Notes: generated from the letters alone by a model not told the origin. Shown: positions 37,031-44,693, numbered from the stretch's first letter. The stretch: 64,000 nt of DNA from an uncultured Paracoccaceae bacterium (GCA_947492825.1 CANLNT010000001.1:868001-932000); one strand, 5' to 3'. Made by a program: numbers and translations.

Positions 37031-37054
37031 TGTCAGACATTTAAAAGTCTGACA
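37031..37054. promoter_or_regulatory. Candidate operator of the GntR/FCD regulator
   Basis: TGTCAGAC and its exact reverse complement GTCTGACA are separated by the 8 bases ATTTAAAA. Each half also contains a shorter near-palindrome (TGTCAGACA), resembling paired sites of FadR-type regulators. The element starts 2 bp from the regulator's ATG and lies 42 bp before the DUF2182 ATG, where a binding protein could block both transcripts. Confidence 0.7.
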
Positions 37055-37096
37055 TTTGATTTAGCAAGTCCTGAGTCGCTTTGGGAGGCGCGTCTT

Positions 37097-37873
37097 ATGC
37101 ATCATGTCATGCGGTCCACGTTGTGGCTTGCGTTTTTCAGCGCAATCCTTGTGGCGTGGTGGATGATGTATGTGATGGCGATTGATATGGATCTGGACCT
37201 GTTGGGGCGGCCGGGATCCGCAGGGCAGGCGATGGCCGCAATGGACCCCCGAATGCCGATGGACATGCCGATGGCGCGGTTTGGGCCGGTTTTCCTGATG
37301 TGGGCGATCATGATGGCAGCGATGATGCTGCCGACGATGGTGCCAACCCTGACCACCTATGAGCGATTGATGGTCAGTGCCGATGGCACGCGGGCCGGAT
37401 GGCTGGGTGTGTTGCTGGGATATTTCGTGATGTGGGTGGTCGCCGCCGCAGTGATTTCCGGCGCTCAGATCGTGCTGTTGTTTGGCGGCGTGGTGGACAT
37501 GCTGGGCCGTGCGCAATCGGTCTGGTTGCAGGCCGGTTTGCTGATTGCGGTCGGTGCGTTCCAGTTCACCCGCACCAAAGAGGTTTGCCATGGCGTATGC
37601 CATGCACCGATGAGCTATTTTCTTGGCCACTGGCGCACCGGATTTGCCGGTGGCCTGCGTATGGGGCTGGGGCTGGGCGCGTTTTGTGTCGTGTGCTGCT
37701 GGGGCTTCATGGCTCTGGGTTTTGTAGGCGGGGTGATGAACCTTGCTTGGATGGGGCTGGCGACACTGTTCATGGTTCTCGAAAAACTGCCGCAGATCGG
37801 GCACCGCGTGACGCGCCCGATGGGGTATCTCTTGATTGCATCTGGTGTGGCGCTGGCCGCAACATCACTTTAG
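37097..37873 (+). CDS. DUF2182 integral membrane protein
   Basis: A 258-residue membrane protein of the DUF2182 family. About six or seven helices are predicted. An external loop is unusually rich in methionine (MDPRMPMDMPMARFG, then MWAIMMAAMMLPTMVPT). Conserved potential metal ligands are in EVCHGVCHAP and in GAFCVVCCWGFM. The family is described as a predicted metal-binding membrane protein without a known substrate. It is followed 13 nt later by the DUF1326 gene, a pairing also known elsewhere. The ATG at 37097 places the first helix at residue 6. It heads the series that ends with dmdA and acuI. Confidence 0.85.
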   Translation: MHHVMRSTLWLAFFSAILVAWWMMYVMAIDMDLDLLGRPGSAGQAMAAMDPRMPMDMPMARFGPVFLMWAIMMAAMMLPTMVPTLTTYERLMVSADGTRAGWLGVLLGYFVMWVVAAAVISGAQIVLLFGGVVDMLGRAQSVWLQAGLLIAVGAFQFTRTKEVCHGVCHAPMSYFLGHWRTGFAGGLRMGLGLGAFCVVCCWGFMALGFVGGVMNLAWMGLATLFMVLEKLPQIGHRVTRPMGYLLIASGVALAATSL

Positions 37874-37886
37874 GAAAGGCTGATAA

Positions 37887-38594
37887 ATGGCTGATAAGAA
37901 ACGCGCACCAAGTGATCGCATCGCGATTTCGCAACGCATCGACCAGCGCATGGACAACCCCAAGCGCCGCAAGCTGCAACCAACTGATTGGGCAATCAAG
38001 GGAGAGCTTTTCCTGAATTGTTCCTGCACGGTGTTCTGCCCCTGTGTGGTGTCGCTGGGCGCACATCCTCCGACCGAGGGGCATTGTCACGCCTGGATGG
38101 CGATTGCGATTGATGAAGGCCATTTCGAGGGCGAGGATCTTTCGGGTCTGAACGTCGGTCTGCTGGTCGACATTCCGGGCCGCATGGCCGAAGGCAATTG
38201 GAAGGTTGCGGCTTATGTCGATGAGCGGTCCAGCCAGAAAGCCTATAACGGTATCCTGAAAATCTTTTCCGGGCAGGCGGGCGGCACCACGGGGCTGTTC
38301 ACCATGCTGGTGTCCGAGATCATCGGGGCAGAGCGTGAAAAGGTCGAAATCGTGCGCGAGGGCACGAAGCGCGGCATCTATATCGGACGCAAGATCCAAG
38401 GCGAGATCGAGATGATGAAGGGCGCGGACCCGGATCATCCGGTGATGGTCAGCAATTCCAAGTATTGGATGGGCCCCGACATCATTGCCGCCGCTGGTAC
38501 GAAATCCAGAGTGCGCGACTACGGCCGGGTTTGGGATTTTGGCGGTAAATCGGCAGAGATCTGCCCGATTGACTGGAAAGGCCCCAAACCGTGA
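37887..38594 (+). CDS. DUF1326 domain protein
   Basis: A 235-residue soluble protein of the DUF1326 family. The family hallmark, a cysteine cluster NCSCTVFCPCVVSLG, is at about residues 44-58, followed by GHCHAWMAIAIDEGHFEG. The remaining part is an alpha/beta domain with DERSSQKAYNGILKIFSG. Four cysteines and two histidines close together suggest metal or thiol chemistry, but the function is unknown. An AGGAAAGG ribosome site lies 8 nt before the ATG. It is co-transcribed by all appearance with DUF2182 upstream and with DinB, whose GTG start overlaps its stop (GTGA). Confidence 0.87.
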   Translation: MADKKRAPSDRIAISQRIDQRMDNPKRRKLQPTDWAIKGELFLNCSCTVFCPCVVSLGAHPPTEGHCHAWMAIAIDEGHFEGEDLSGLNVGLLVDIPGRMAEGNWKVAAYVDERSSQKAYNGILKIFSGQAGGTTGLFTMLVSEIIGAEREKVEIVREGTKRGIYIGRKIQGEIEMMKGADPDHPVMVSNSKYWMGPDIIAAAGTKSRVRDYGRVWDFGGKSAEICPIDWKGPKP

Positions 38595-39094
38595 TCACGC
38601 CGGAGTATTGCCGCGTGATGGCGCGATATAATGCGTGGCAAAACAATGCGATATGGAAGATTGTCGAGGCGATGAAGGCGACCGATCTAGATCAGGATCG
38701 GGGTGCTTTCTTTGGGTCGATCCGGGCCACGCTGAACCATCTGTTGTGGGCCGATCAACTGTGGATCGGCCGGTTTGATGGTGGCGAAAGCCCCGCAACG
38801 TCGATTAAGCAAAGTGTCGATCACACCGCCACAATTGGCGATTGGTGGGCGGCGCGTTTTCGCACGGATGGCAGGATCAAGCAGTGGGCCGCGGAGCTTT
38901 CGGCGCTTGATCTGGTTGGTGAGCTGTCTTGGTTTTCGGGGGCTATGAACCGCGAAGTTCACAAGCCAGTAGGCCATTGTGTAACACATTTTTTCAATCA
39001 CCAGACCCATCATCGGGGGCAGGTCCACGCCATGTTGACGGCGGCGGGGGCCAAACCTGATGACACGGATCTGGTCTTCATGCCAGAGGACTGA
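38591..39094 (+). CDS. DinB family protein
   Basis: A 167-residue four-helix-bundle protein of the DinB/YfiT family. Three histidines that bind a metal are recognisable: one in LNHLLWADQLW near residue 50, and two in FFNHQTHHRGQVH near 136-146. DinB-like proteins include thiol-dependent S-transferases and hydrolases as well as members of unknown role. Translation starts at a GTG that overlaps the DUF1326 stop, and the stop is 3 nt before dmdA, so the protein is likely made together with DmdA. Its substrate is unknown. Confidence 0.88.
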   Translation: MITPEYCRVMARYNAWQNNAIWKIVEAMKATDLDQDRGAFFGSIRATLNHLLWADQLWIGRFDGGESPATSIKQSVDHTATIGDWWAARFRTDGRIKQWAAELSALDLVGELSWFSGAMNREVHKPVGHCVTHFFNHQTHHRGQVHAMLTAAGAKPDDTDLVFMPED

Positions 39095-39097
39095 CGG

Positions 39098-40198
39098 ATG
39101 GCAGGGCTATCAACTTCGCGGCGCGTGCGCGCCACACCCTTTACCCCCGGCGTCGAGGCGGCAGGGGTCAAGTCATTTACGGTCTATAACCGCATGCGGT
39201 TGGCGACAGTGTTTCGGTCGGTGGTCGAGGATTACCACCATTTGAAGAACGCGGTGCAGGTCTGGGATGTCGCGGTTGAGCGTCAGATCGAACTGCGTGG
39301 CCCGGATGCCGCAAAGTTGATGCAGATGCTGACGCCGCGTGACCTGCGCGGGATGTTGCCGGGGCAATGTTTCTATGTGCCTATCGTCGATGAGACAGGT
39401 GGCATGCTGAACGATCCGGTGGCGCTGAAACTGGCAGAGGACCGCTGGTGGATTTCCATTGCAGACAGCGATTTGCTGCTTTGGGTCAAAGGTTTGGCAT
39501 ACGGCTTTCGGTTGGATGTGCTGGTCGATGAGCCTGATGTCTCGCCCCTTGCGGTGCAAGGGCCGCTTGCCGACGAACTGATGGCGCGGGTCTTCGGCGA
39601 GGCGGTGCGCAGCACGAAGTTCTTCCGCTTTGGCTGGTTTGATTTCCAAGGCACATCGATGGCGGTGGCGCGTTCGGGGTACTCCAAACAGGGCGGGTTC
39701 GAGATTTATTGCGATGGCACTGCCAATGGGATGCCGTTGTGGAATGCGCTGTTTGAGGCGGGCAAGGATCTGGATGTGCATGCCGGATGCCCCAACCTGA
39801 TTGAACGGATCGAGGGGGGGCTGTTGTCCTACGGCAATGATATGACGCGCCATAACACACCGCACGAGGCCGGGCTGGGGCGGTTCTGTTCGACACAGAC
39901 GGCGATTGGGTGTGTGGGCCGCGATGCGCTGTTGCGGGTTGCCAAGGAAGGTCCGATTCAACAGGTGCGTCCGATCAGCATTGCCGGTGACATTCCACCA
40001 TGTGATGACGTCTGGCCGTTGTTGGCAGGTGGCAAGCGCGTGGGTCAGGTGACCTCTGCCGCGGCATCACCCGACTTTGAAACAGGTGTTGCAATTGGCA
40101 TGGTGCGGATGACCCATTGGGACGCAGGCACCACGTTGCAGGTTGAGACACCGGACGGGCTGCGGGATGCAGTCGTGCAAGAGAAGTTTTGGATTTAG
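39098..40198 (+). CDS. dmdA: Dimethylsulfoniopropionate demethylase DmdA
   Basis: A 366-residue member of the aminomethyltransferase (GcvT) fold. It transfers a methyl group from DMSP to tetrahydrofolate, giving methylmercaptopropionate. The layout agrees with DmdA: the N-terminal RRVRATPFTPGVEAAGVKSF and VYNRMRLATVF, then HLKNAVQVWDVAVERQIEL, the GGMLNDPVALKLAEDRWW stretch, DEPDVSPLAVQGP, and SGYSKQGGFEIYCDG. Length is the same as roseobacter DmdA (about 364). The acuI gene downstream supports DMSP over glycine cleavage, as no gcvH or gcvP is near. It follows DinB by 3 nt with AGAGGA as ribosome site inside that gene. Confidence 0.9.
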   Translation: MAGLSTSRRVRATPFTPGVEAAGVKSFTVYNRMRLATVFRSVVEDYHHLKNAVQVWDVAVERQIELRGPDAAKLMQMLTPRDLRGMLPGQCFYVPIVDETGGMLNDPVALKLAEDRWWISIADSDLLLWVKGLAYGFRLDVLVDEPDVSPLAVQGPLADELMARVFGEAVRSTKFFRFGWFDFQGTSMAVARSGYSKQGGFEIYCDGTANGMPLWNALFEAGKDLDVHAGCPNLIERIEGGLLSYGNDMTRHNTPHEAGLGRFCSTQTAIGCVGRDALLRVAKEGPIQQVRPISIAGDIPPCDDVWPLLAGGKRVGQVTSAAASPDFETGVAIGMVRMTHWDAGTTLQVETPDGLRDAVVQEKFWI

Positions 40199-40218
40199 CG
40201 CTGTCGGCCTTGTCGGAG

Positions 40219-40271
40219 CCTCCGGCGGGGATATTTTTGGCCAGAAGAAGCAGGGGGCAGCGCCCCCGGAT
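40219..40271 (+). repeat. Dispersed intergenic palindromic element between dmdA and acuI
   Basis: CCTCCGGCGGGGATATTT then TTGGCCAGAAGAAG repeats the core seen at 8336-8386, followed here by the hairpin GGGGGC-AGC-GCCCCC. It occupies nearly the whole 86-bp gap between dmdA and acuI. It could stabilise the upstream mRNA or attenuate transcription into acuI. Confidence 0.8.
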
Positions 40272-40284
40272 GAAGGGAAAAGAC

Positions 40285-41268
40285 ATGTTCAACGCATTGG
40301 TTGTGACCAAGAACGATGAAGGCAAGACCGCTGCGGCTGTGCAGCAGATCACCGAGGACCAACTGCCCGAGGGGGATGTGACGGTTGCGGTCGATTTTTC
40401 GACGGTGAACTACAAGGACGGTCTGTGCATTGGGCCGGGTGGCGGCTTGGTGCGGAATTATCCGCATGTGCCGGGCATTGATTTTGCGGGCACGGTCGAG
40501 GCGTCGGACGACGCGCGCTACAAGCCCGGCGACGCCGTTGTGCTGACAGGTTGGCGCGTGGGCGAGGCGCATTGGGGCGGATATGCCCAGAAAGCGCGGG
40601 TGAAAGGTGATTGGTTGGTGCCACTGCCCGACGGCATCACAGCGCGGCAGGCGATGGCGGTAGGCACGGCGGGTTTCACAGCAATGCTCGCGGTGATGGC
40701 GCTGGAAGATCACGGGATCAAGGATGGGCCGGTTCTGGTCACCGGTGCCGCGGGCGGTGTCGGGTCGGTTGCGACAGCGATCCTTGCCAATCTGGGGCAT
40801 CAGGTGGCTGCTGTCACCGGGCGGCCCGAGACGGCGAATTATCTGACCGGGCTGGGTGCCACGCAGATCGTGCCCCGCACGGAATTGAATGAAACCACAA
40901 AGCGCCCGCTGGAAGCAGAGACATGGGGCGGCTGCGTCGATGCTGTTGGTGGTGAGATGCTGGCACGTGTGTTGGGGCAGATGAAATACGGGGCGAGCGT
41001 GTCGGCGGTTGGGCTTGCCGGTGGTGCAGGTTTGCCTGCGACGGTCATTCCGTTCCTGCTGCGCGGGGTCAACCTTTTGGGCATCGACAGTGTGATGCAG
41101 CCTTATGACAATCGGGTGCGGGCCTGGGCGCGGATCGCCAAGGACCTGCCGATGGACAAGCTGGAAGCGATGGTGCAACCGGCTGTGTTGTCAGATCTGC
41201 CAGCCCTTGGGCGTGACATTCTGAAAGGTCAGGTCAAGGGTCGGGTCGTGGTCGATGTGAACGGCTGA
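40285..41268 (+). CDS. acuI: Acryloyl-CoA reductase AcuI (YhdH family)
   Basis: A 327-residue NADPH-dependent medium-chain reductase of the YhdH/AcuI type, which reduces toxic acryloyl-CoA to propionyl-CoA. Hallmarks are STVNYKDGLCIGPGGGLVR near residue 42, the HVPGIDFAGTV segment, the cofactor motif VLVTGAAGGVGSVA near 152, and LRGVNLLGIDSV. No catalytic zinc cysteines are present, as expected. In roseobacters acuI is co-transcribed with dmdA, and that pairing is seen here. It links the DMSP cleavage products to propionate metabolism. An AAGGGAAAAG ribosome site precedes ATG 40285, which is separated from dmdA by a palindromic repeat. Confidence 0.94.
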   Translation: MFNALVVTKNDEGKTAAAVQQITEDQLPEGDVTVAVDFSTVNYKDGLCIGPGGGLVRNYPHVPGIDFAGTVEASDDARYKPGDAVVLTGWRVGEAHWGGYAQKARVKGDWLVPLPDGITARQAMAVGTAGFTAMLAVMALEDHGIKDGPVLVTGAAGGVGSVATAILANLGHQVAAVTGRPETANYLTGLGATQIVPRTELNETTKRPLEAETWGGCVDAVGGEMLARVLGQMKYGASVSAVGLAGGAGLPATVIPFLLRGVNLLGIDSVMQPYDNRVRAWARIAKDLPMDKLEAMVQPAVLSDLPALGRDILKGQVKGRVVVDVNG

Positions 41269-41273
41269 TCCAC

Positions 41274-41459
41274 TCAAATTCCAGGTGAAAAAGGGCGTCC
41301 CTGAGGGGGCGCCTTTTGTTTTTTTGGACGCGCGGCAACGCGCCGGTTTTTGTCGAGCTGTGCGATCCTGTTGTTCTTGAAAACCATCGCCGAGGGCTGG
41401 CCGTTGCCCTTGTGAAATCCCGGCGAAGCCTTCGCGTTTTCTAGATATTCAAATGTCAT
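41274..41459 (-). CDS. Possible small basic protein
   Basis: A 61-residue frame that I do not recognise. It begins MTFEYLENAKASPGFHKG, behind GGAAAG at 10 nt, and has a very basic second half (FKNNRIAQLDKNRRVAARP, then KKQK). Composition is protein-like and lacks the alanine/arginine-rich look of antisense shadows. Against it, its last 15 codons run through the terminator that follows acuI, and it has no obvious relative. The 3' end would be transcribed against acuI. I give it as a candidate only. Confidence 0.35.
   Translation of the reverse strand: MTFEYLENAKASPGFHKGNGQPSAMVFKNNRIAQLDKNRRVAARPKKQKAPPQGRPFSPGI
41286..41325 (+). terminator. Intrinsic terminator after acuI
   Basis: AAAAAGGGCG-TCCC faces GGGGGCGCCTTTT with one bulged G and a short TGA loop; GTTTTTTT follows. 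It lies 18 nt after the acuI stop and closes the DMSP series before the BCCT gene. Confidence 0.85.
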
Positions 41460-41689
41460 TTTGGGATTGCTTTCCAAGGCACCGCTTCGTGCCGATTTTT
41501 GCGTTCAACGTTGATTTTTCCTTTTTTGCCTGTCTTGACCGGCCAAGTGTCGAAAGAAGCACGAAATAAGGTCTCTGAAGCACCAGAAATTGCCAAAAAA
41601 GCGATAAAAAATTGGAGTTAACACTTCTTTTTGAAATGCGGTCGTCGTAGGCTTGTTGCACAAAAAAATAGCCAATAGGGAACACCACA
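41460..41689. other. AT-rich leader region of the BCCT transporter gene
   Basis: This 230-bp stretch is noticeably richer in A and T than its neighbours (runs of T at 41514-41528, runs of A at 41594-41610 and 41661-41670). It should contain the promoter and leader of the BCCT gene. I found no copy of the TGTCAGAC-type operator here, and no riboswitch that I can name. The ribosome site before 41690 is AGGGAA. Confidence 0.6.
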
Positions 41690-43366
41690 ATGTCAATCAA
41701 ACCACCTCTATCGGATTTGCCGATCAAGACGGCGGAGGCCGGGTTTTACCGTGGCTTCAGCGTCAATGTGACGGTGATAAGTAAAATCATTATCAGTGTG
41801 CTTGTCGTCTGGTGTATCTTCTGGCCTGTGCAGGCTGGGAACGTGCTGGGCACCTGGAACTCGGCCATTCTGGCCAGTTTTGCGGCTTGGTACATCTGGG
41901 TCGTGGCCGCGTTTGTGATTGTGTGTATCGGGCTTGCGATCTGGCCCGCCGCGGGACGATTGAACCTTGGCGCGGACGGAGAAAAGCCTGAGTTTTCAAA
42001 CTTTTCCTGGTTCTCGATGATGTTTGGTGCCGGTATCGGTGTCGGCATGTTGACCTGGGCTGTGGCGGAACCCGTCGCGCATTTCAAGAACAACCCATCG
42101 GTCATTCAGGGGATCACCACGGCGCTGGATGCGGATAACGTCCGCACGGCTTATGTCTGGTCCTACCTGCACTGGGGTTTGGGCGCCTGGGCCTGTTATG
42201 CGATTGCTGGTCTGTCTCTGGCATTCTTTAGCTATCGCCGCGGTTTGCCGCTGACCATCCGGTCATCGCTGACACCACTTTTTGGCAAGTCCCTGTCGGG
42301 GATGCCGGGGCATATCATTGATATTGTCGCGGTGGTCGCCACCATTCTTGGTGTGGCGCAGACGCTTGGCTTTGGGGTGGAACAGTTTGTCGCCGGTCTG
42401 ACACGGATCGGGATCGGCGGACTGGCGATGGAAGACGGCACAGCGACCACAATGGGGATCGTAGTTGCCCTGCTGGTCATCATGGGCGCGTCGACCTTGT
42501 CTGCGCTGTCTGGTGTCGGCAAGGGCATCAAGTGGCTGTCAAACATCAACATGGTGTTGTCGATCTTCTTGCTGAGCTTCTTCATCATCTTTGGCGCGAC
42601 ATTCTTTGGTGCATCGGCCTTCTTCATTGGCATCTACGACTATCTGGTCGCGTTGCCGGGGCTGAGCTTCAACGTCTATACCTCTGACGGTGTTGAAGGG
42701 TCTGAATCCTTCCTGCTGACGCAATGGCAGGGCTGGTGGCCGGTCTTCTACTGGGCCTGGTGGATCGCATTTGCACCATTCGTGGGATTGTTCCTGGCGC
42801 GTATTTCGCGCGGTCGGTCGATCCGCGAGTTTGTGCTGGGTGCGATGATCGTGCCATCGCTGATGTGCTTTGTCTGGTTTGCATGGGCCGGTGGTACAGC
42901 CATTGATCTGGAGCTGAACGGTGGTGCAAATGGCGTCATTCTGGACGCGGCAAACGGTGACAAGATCTTTGCGATGACAGAGTTCATGTTGTCCCCGATT
43001 GCCGACGCGTTGGCCTGGGGCATGGCGGTTGTGATCGTGGTCTTGCTGATGACGTTCCTTGTGACATCTGCCGACTCGGCCGTGTTGATCGTGAACACCA
43101 TCAACGCCGCTGGCGACGAAGGTCCAAAAGCACGTCCGCACATCCTTTTCTGGGGTGCCGCACTTGCACTGGTGGTTGGCGGATTGCTGATCTCTGGCGG
43201 AACCGGGGCCATTCAGACCGCTATGGTGATCGGGGCGCTTCCGTTCTCGATCGTGATGGCGCTGATGTGTCTGGCGCTGATCAAGGCGATCTTCAATGAC
43301 AGCCGCAGAGAAGCGGCAGGCGTCGACTCTGTGACGGTTGATCCGGTGACAACACCCGCTGAATAA
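41690..43366 (+). CDS. BCCT family transporter (betaine/choline/DMSP type)
   Basis: A 558-residue sodium- or proton-coupled carrier with 12 membrane helices of the LeuT fold. BCCT hallmarks are SMMFGAGIGVGMLTWAVAEP near residues 105-125, the tryptophan-rich substrate site TQWQGWWPVFYWAWWIAFAP, and FLARISRGRSIREFVLGAMI near 365. The family takes up trimethylammonium compounds and, in some marine bacteria, DMSP. Its place behind dmdA-acuI makes DMSP a likely substrate, but glycine betaine is as possible from sequence alone. The C-terminal tail is short (about 25 residues), unlike osmosensing BetP. A terminator lies on each side, so it is a single-gene unit. Confidence 0.92.
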   Translation: MSIKPPLSDLPIKTAEAGFYRGFSVNVTVISKIIISVLVVWCIFWPVQAGNVLGTWNSAILASFAAWYIWVVAAFVIVCIGLAIWPAAGRLNLGADGEKPEFSNFSWFSMMFGAGIGVGMLTWAVAEPVAHFKNNPSVIQGITTALDADNVRTAYVWSYLHWGLGAWACYAIAGLSLAFFSYRRGLPLTIRSSLTPLFGKSLSGMPGHIIDIVAVVATILGVAQTLGFGVEQFVAGLTRIGIGGLAMEDGTATTMGIVVALLVIMGASTLSALSGVGKGIKWLSNINMVLSIFLLSFFIIFGATFFGASAFFIGIYDYLVALPGLSFNVYTSDGVEGSESFLLTQWQGWWPVFYWAWWIAFAPFVGLFLARISRGRSIREFVLGAMIVPSLMCFVWFAWAGGTAIDLELNGGANGVILDAANGDKIFAMTEFMLSPIADALAWGMAVVIVVLLMTFLVTSADSAVLIVNTINAAGDEGPKARPHILFWGAALALVVGGLLISGGTGAIQTAMVIGALPFSIVMALMCLALIKAIFNDSRREAAGVDSVTVDPVTTPAE

Positions 43367-43386
43367 AGCGTAAACCTGAAAATCAA

Positions 43387-43420
43387 GAGGCCCCGGTGCT
43401 TGCGCGCCGGGGCCTTTTTC
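43387..43420 (+). terminator. Intrinsic terminator after the BCCT gene
   Basis: GGCCCCGG pairs exactly with CCGGGGCC around a 10-nt loop, followed by TTTTTC. It lies 22 nt after the transporter stop and 14 nt before the next ATG. Confidence 0.92.
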
Positions 43421-43433
43421 GTAAGGTCGGCGC

Positions 43434-44651
43434 ATGACACTTGATACCGCATGGGTGCGCGCCCAATTTCCCGCCTTCGCCGAGCCGTCCTTGCAAGGGC
43501 AGGCCTTTTTTGAAAACGCAGGCGGGTCCTATACCTGCGGGCAGGTCATTGACCGGCTGACGCGCTATTACACGCAGCGCAAGGTGCAGCCTTATGCGCC
43601 TTATCCGGCCTCTGAATTGGCGGGGGCCGAGATGGATGAGGCCCGCTGCCGCTTGGCCGCGATGCTGGGTGTGGACACCGACGAGCTGTCGTTTGGGCCG
43701 TCGACCACGCAGAACACCTATGTGCTCGCGCAGGCGGTGCGCGGCTGGTTGTTGCCCGGTGACGCTATCGTGGTGACCAATCAAGATCACGAGGCCAATT
43801 CCGGCCCATGGCGCAGGCTTGCGGACGCAGGGATCACAGTGCGCGAGTGGCAGGTGGACCCCGAAACCGGAGAGTTGGACCCCGCAGATTTGCCTGCGCT
43901 GCTGGATGGGGCCAAGCTGTTGTGTTTTCCGCATTGTTCCAACGTGGTGGGGGCAATCAATGATGTGGCTGCGATTTGCGCCGTGGCCCGCGACCACGGC
44001 GTGCGGACTTGCGTTGACGGGGTTTCATATGCGCCGCATGGGTTTGAAGATGTGGGCGCGCTGGGGTGTGATGTGTATCTGTTCAGCGCTTACAAGACAT
44101 ATGGTCCGCATCAGGGGCTGATGGTGATCCGCCGGGCGTTTGGCACTGTACTGCCCAATCAGGGGCATTTCTTTAATGGCGGGACCTTGTATCAGCGGTT
44201 CACGCCTGCGGGGCCGGACCACGCGCAGATCGCGGCAAGCGCGGGTATGGCGGATTATTTTGAGGCGCTGAGCGCACATCACGGCGGGCCCGCCAGCGGG
44301 GCCGGTGCAGCGCGGCATGCACATAGGCTTATGCGGGATGCCGAGGTTGCCTTGTTGCAGCCCTTGCTGGATTACGTTGCCGCCAAGAACTCGGTGCGGG
44401 TGATCGGCCCTGTGGAGGCAGCCCGACGCGCGCCAACCGTGGCCTTGGCCGCGCAGGGCAATGCAGAGGCGCTGGCCCGCGAATTGGCACCACATGGGGT
44501 CATGGCGGGAGGCGGGGATTTCTATGCCATTCGGCCGCTGACCGCGATGGGGGTGGACCCTGAAAACGGCGTGCTGCGGGTATCGTTTACGCATTACACC
44601 AGCCGTGCTGAGGTGGATCAGTTGATCACGGCGCTGGATCAGGTGCTTTGA
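43434..44651 (+). CDS. Class V aminotransferase, cysteine desulfurase-like
   Basis: A 405-residue PLP enzyme of the class V (SufS/NifS-like) group, of the subfamily named cysteine-desulfurase-like protein. The PLP lysine is in FSAYKTYGPHQGLMV near residue 222, and the cofactor Asp/His region is RTCVDGVSYAPHG. The N-terminal FFENAGGSYTCGQVI is typical of this subfamily. The conserved catalytic Cys loop of SufS/IscS is not evident near residue 350, so true desulfurase activity is doubtful; kynureninase- or isopenicillin epimerase-like chemistry is possible. It begins 14 nt after a terminator and has no strong ribosome site (AAGG near 43424). Confidence 0.83.
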   Translation: MTLDTAWVRAQFPAFAEPSLQGQAFFENAGGSYTCGQVIDRLTRYYTQRKVQPYAPYPASELAGAEMDEARCRLAAMLGVDTDELSFGPSTTQNTYVLAQAVRGWLLPGDAIVVTNQDHEANSGPWRRLADAGITVREWQVDPETGELDPADLPALLDGAKLLCFPHCSNVVGAINDVAAICAVARDHGVRTCVDGVSYAPHGFEDVGALGCDVYLFSAYKTYGPHQGLMVIRRAFGTVLPNQGHFFNGGTLYQRFTPAGPDHAQIAASAGMADYFEALSAHHGGPASGAGAARHAHRLMRDAEVALLQPLLDYVAAKNSVRVIGPVEAARRAPTVALAAQGNAEALARELAPHGVMAGGGDFYAIRPLTAMGVDPENGVLRVSFTHYTSRAEVDQLITALDQVL

Positions 44652-44693
44652 TCCGCCCCGTCTAATCAGGTAGGATCAGGCGGGGGAGATGCC

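Noticed and set aside
39098..40198. Glycine cleavage T protein (gcvT) instead of dmdA
   Set aside because: No gcvH or gcvP is near, the motif set and length agree with DmdA, and acuI follows it. A DMSP demethylase is the better call.
41530..41624. Short plus-strand frame ending KAIKNWS before the BCCT gene
   Set aside because: It looks peptide-like, but no start codon with a ribosome site precedes it and it lies in the AT-rich leader. Not reported as a gene.
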